From the NCBI GenBank assembly GCA_020432595.1, contig JAGQGA010000217.1, forward strand, positions 1 to 8,215: a stretch of 8,215 nt of DNA, read 5' to 3'. Within the stretch, counting starts at the first letter, position 1. Each line of letters opens with the position of its first letter. The DNA comes from Anaerolineales bacterium. Its GTDB lineage: Bacteria > Chloroflexota > Anaerolineae > Promineifilales > Promineifilaceae. Positions 7,449 to 8,215 of the stretch are shown piece by piece. The position numbers and the translations under genes were made by a program. The notes beneath the pieces are model-generated. The model did no database searches. It had not been told where the DNA came from and saw nothing but the letters and a program-made list of their open reading frames with translations.

Positions 7449-7509
7449 GGACGCAGATTTACCTGATTTGCCTGATTTTTTACCAGTTAAATCAGGTAAA
7501 TCTGCGTCC
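7449..7509. repeat. Perfect inverted repeat between two glycosyltransferase genes
   Basis: Arms at 7449-7469 and 7489-7509 are perfect 21-base reverse complements (core ACGCAGATTTACCTGATTT) around a 19-base loop that itself repeats CCTGATTT. The right arm contains the stop codon of the partial glycosyltransferase (7492-7494), so that protein's last residues GRRFT are encoded by the repeat. No T-run follows on either side, so it is unlike a simple terminator. Similar ACGCAGATTTAC units are, as I recall, widespread intergenic repeats in several bacterial phyla. Confidence 0.85.
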
Positions 7510-8215
7510 CATATCTTCTTCTAGCTGAGCGAAGATGCGGCGGAAGGTGGCGATGATGTGGGGCCATTGGAAGTGAGCGAGGACGTAGCACCGCCCTTGT
7601 TGCCCGAGCGTAACGGCCGTTTCTCGCTCCACCAGCAAATAATCAAGCGTCGCCGCAAATTCGTCGTAATTGGTGAAATAAAGGCCGCCATTGGCGCGTT
7701 GGCAATGCTCCTTCATCACGGTGCAGTGACCGTGCACCAGCACCGGCGTTTCCGTTAGCCAGCTTTCCATGATGACGCGGGAAAAGCTTTCGTGAACCGA
7801 GGGCTGGCAAAAAACGGTGGCGGCGGCAAAGGCATCCCACCGCGCTTGCTCAGACACATACCCCAGGTCAATGACGCTGCTCTGCGCGGTGGGCGGCACG
7901 GCAATGTCGCCGGAGCCAATGAGGACAAGGTTGACAGAACGGCCGTTTTCCTGCTGATACCGTGCCCAATAGTCGAGCAGCAGGGGGGTGTTTTTGCTGA
8001 CTTCACGGCGACCGGCGTAGAGGATAAACGGCCGTTTTTCTCCCATCTGCCTCCCAAACTGCTGCCAAAATCGCGCCGCGCTTGCCTCCACATCGGTATC
8101 AATGCCGCCCCCCACCACCTGCCGAATTTGCCCGTTGTGGTCGGGGAAAAAGGTGTCGGCCAGCTTCGCCTCGGCCTCGGTAAAAAATAGCAGCCCTTTT
8201 ACTTGTTGTAATGGC
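7492..8215 (-). CDS. Glycosyltransferase family 4, 5' end outside the window
   Basis: The C-terminal 240 codons of a GT4-type sugar transferase are visible; the frame stays open to the window edge, so the true start lies beyond 8215. A GTG at 8118 is in frame but would begin inside the fold. The visible part begins in the linker segment KGLLFFTEAEAKLADTFF, then VVGGGIDTD, donor-domain FILYAGRREVSKN, LVLIGSGD, LGYVSEQARWD and E-x7-E in HESFSRVIMESW. It aligns closely with the glycosyltransferase at 5068-6228 through GYVSEQ, NGGLYFTNYDEFAATLDYLL and QWPHIIATFRRI, marking a paralogous pair with an unrelated GT4 gene between. About ten C-terminal residues beyond the paralogue's end read into an inverted repeat. 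Three AACGGCCGTT copies lie in it. Confidence 0.88.
   Translation of the reverse strand, partial: PLQQVKGLLFFTEAEAKLADTFFPDHNGQIRQVVGGGIDTDVEASAARFWQQFGRQMGEKRPFILYAGRREVSKNTPLLLDYWARYQQENGRSVNLVLIGSGDIAVPPTAQSSVIDLGYVSEQARWDAFAAATVFCQPSVHESFSRVIMESWLTETPVLVHGHCTVMKEHCQRANGGLYFTNYDEFAATLDYLLVERETAVTLGQQGRCYVLAHFQWPHIIATFRRIFAQLEEDMGRRFT

Larger units (their letters stand above)
410..8036. repeat. Iterated palindrome AACGGCCGTT, 18 exact copies
   Basis: Exact copies start at 410, 1037, 1235, 2044, 2201, 2542, 2810, 2977, 3614, 5133, 5268, 5284, 5656, 6430, 6571, 7612, 7938 and 8027. Seven are in the regulator, two in the FG-GAP gene, four, two and three in the successive glycosyltransferase genes, and none in the roughly 465 non-coding bases. 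Eleven are read as Thr-Ala-Val, four as Asn-Gly-Arg and three as Arg-Pro, so no single protein motif explains the word. Near copies include 1569 (ATCGGCCGTT) and 3673 region (TCCGGCCGTT). The span given is from first to last copy; the sequence between copies is ordinary genes. Function unknown. Confidence 0.95.

Noticed and set aside
8116..8118. In-frame GTG as start of the last glycosyltransferase
   Set aside because: The frame continues without a stop to the window edge and the residues before it (LLFFTEAEAKLADTFF, VVGGGID) fit the family, so the gene is simply cut by the window.
7792..8190. Long plus-strand reading frame opposite the last glycosyltransferase
   Set aside because: No domain is recognisable, it is fully antisense to a conserved GT4 segment, and its composition is a mirror of that gene.
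60..8215. CRISPR array, tRNA, rRNA, insertion sequence with transposase, or prophage signs
   Set aside because: None seen: the iterated palindrome is dispersed in genes without regular spacers, and all substantial genes are accounted for by other families.

Overview
The window holds one plus-strand regulator gene and, facing it, four minus-strand genes: an exported repeat protein and three glycosyltransferases, the last cut by the window edge. Base composition is moderately GC-rich. The large BTAD/NB-ARC/TPR regulator, the FG-GAP protein ending in a Phe-Leu-Pro-Leu tail, the family-4 glycosyltransferases and the intergenic inverted repeats together suggest a bacterium of the Chloroflexota (Anaerolineae-like). 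That placement rests on my familiarity with such gene sets, not on any marker gene or search.

Layout. 63-2840 (+): a 925-residue AfsR/SARP-like regulator with an N-terminal winged helix, BTAD domain, NB-ARC-type ATPase and C-terminal TPRs. 2841-2893: a hairpin between convergent genes, followed by a T-run. 2885-4858 (-): a secreted 657-residue FG-GAP/VCBS protein with eight calcium-loop repeats, an Ig/BACON-like domain and a short FLPL tail. 4859-5067: 209 bases without a gene. 5068-6228, 6322-7434 and 7492 to beyond 8215 (all -): three GT4-type glycosyltransferases. The two outer ones are paralogues of each other. Different inverted repeats lie in the 93-base and 57-base gaps between them.

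How the genes fit together. The minus-strand genes run in the same direction (glycosyltransferase, glycosyltransferase, glycosyltransferase, exported protein), which fits part of a cell-surface polysaccharide or glycan locus. The regulator is convergent with them, so nothing here shows that it controls them.

The most striking signal is not a gene. The 10-base palindrome AACGGCCGTT occurs 18 times exactly in 8.2 kb, against about 0.01 expected by chance. All copies lie inside coding sequence, in all three codon phases, in every gene. It resembles in behaviour the HIP1 palindrome of cyanobacteria but has a different sequence. Four other repeat families (a GCAGGGGA tandem inside the regulator and three distinct inverted repeats at gene ends) show that the genome is rich in dispersed small repeats.
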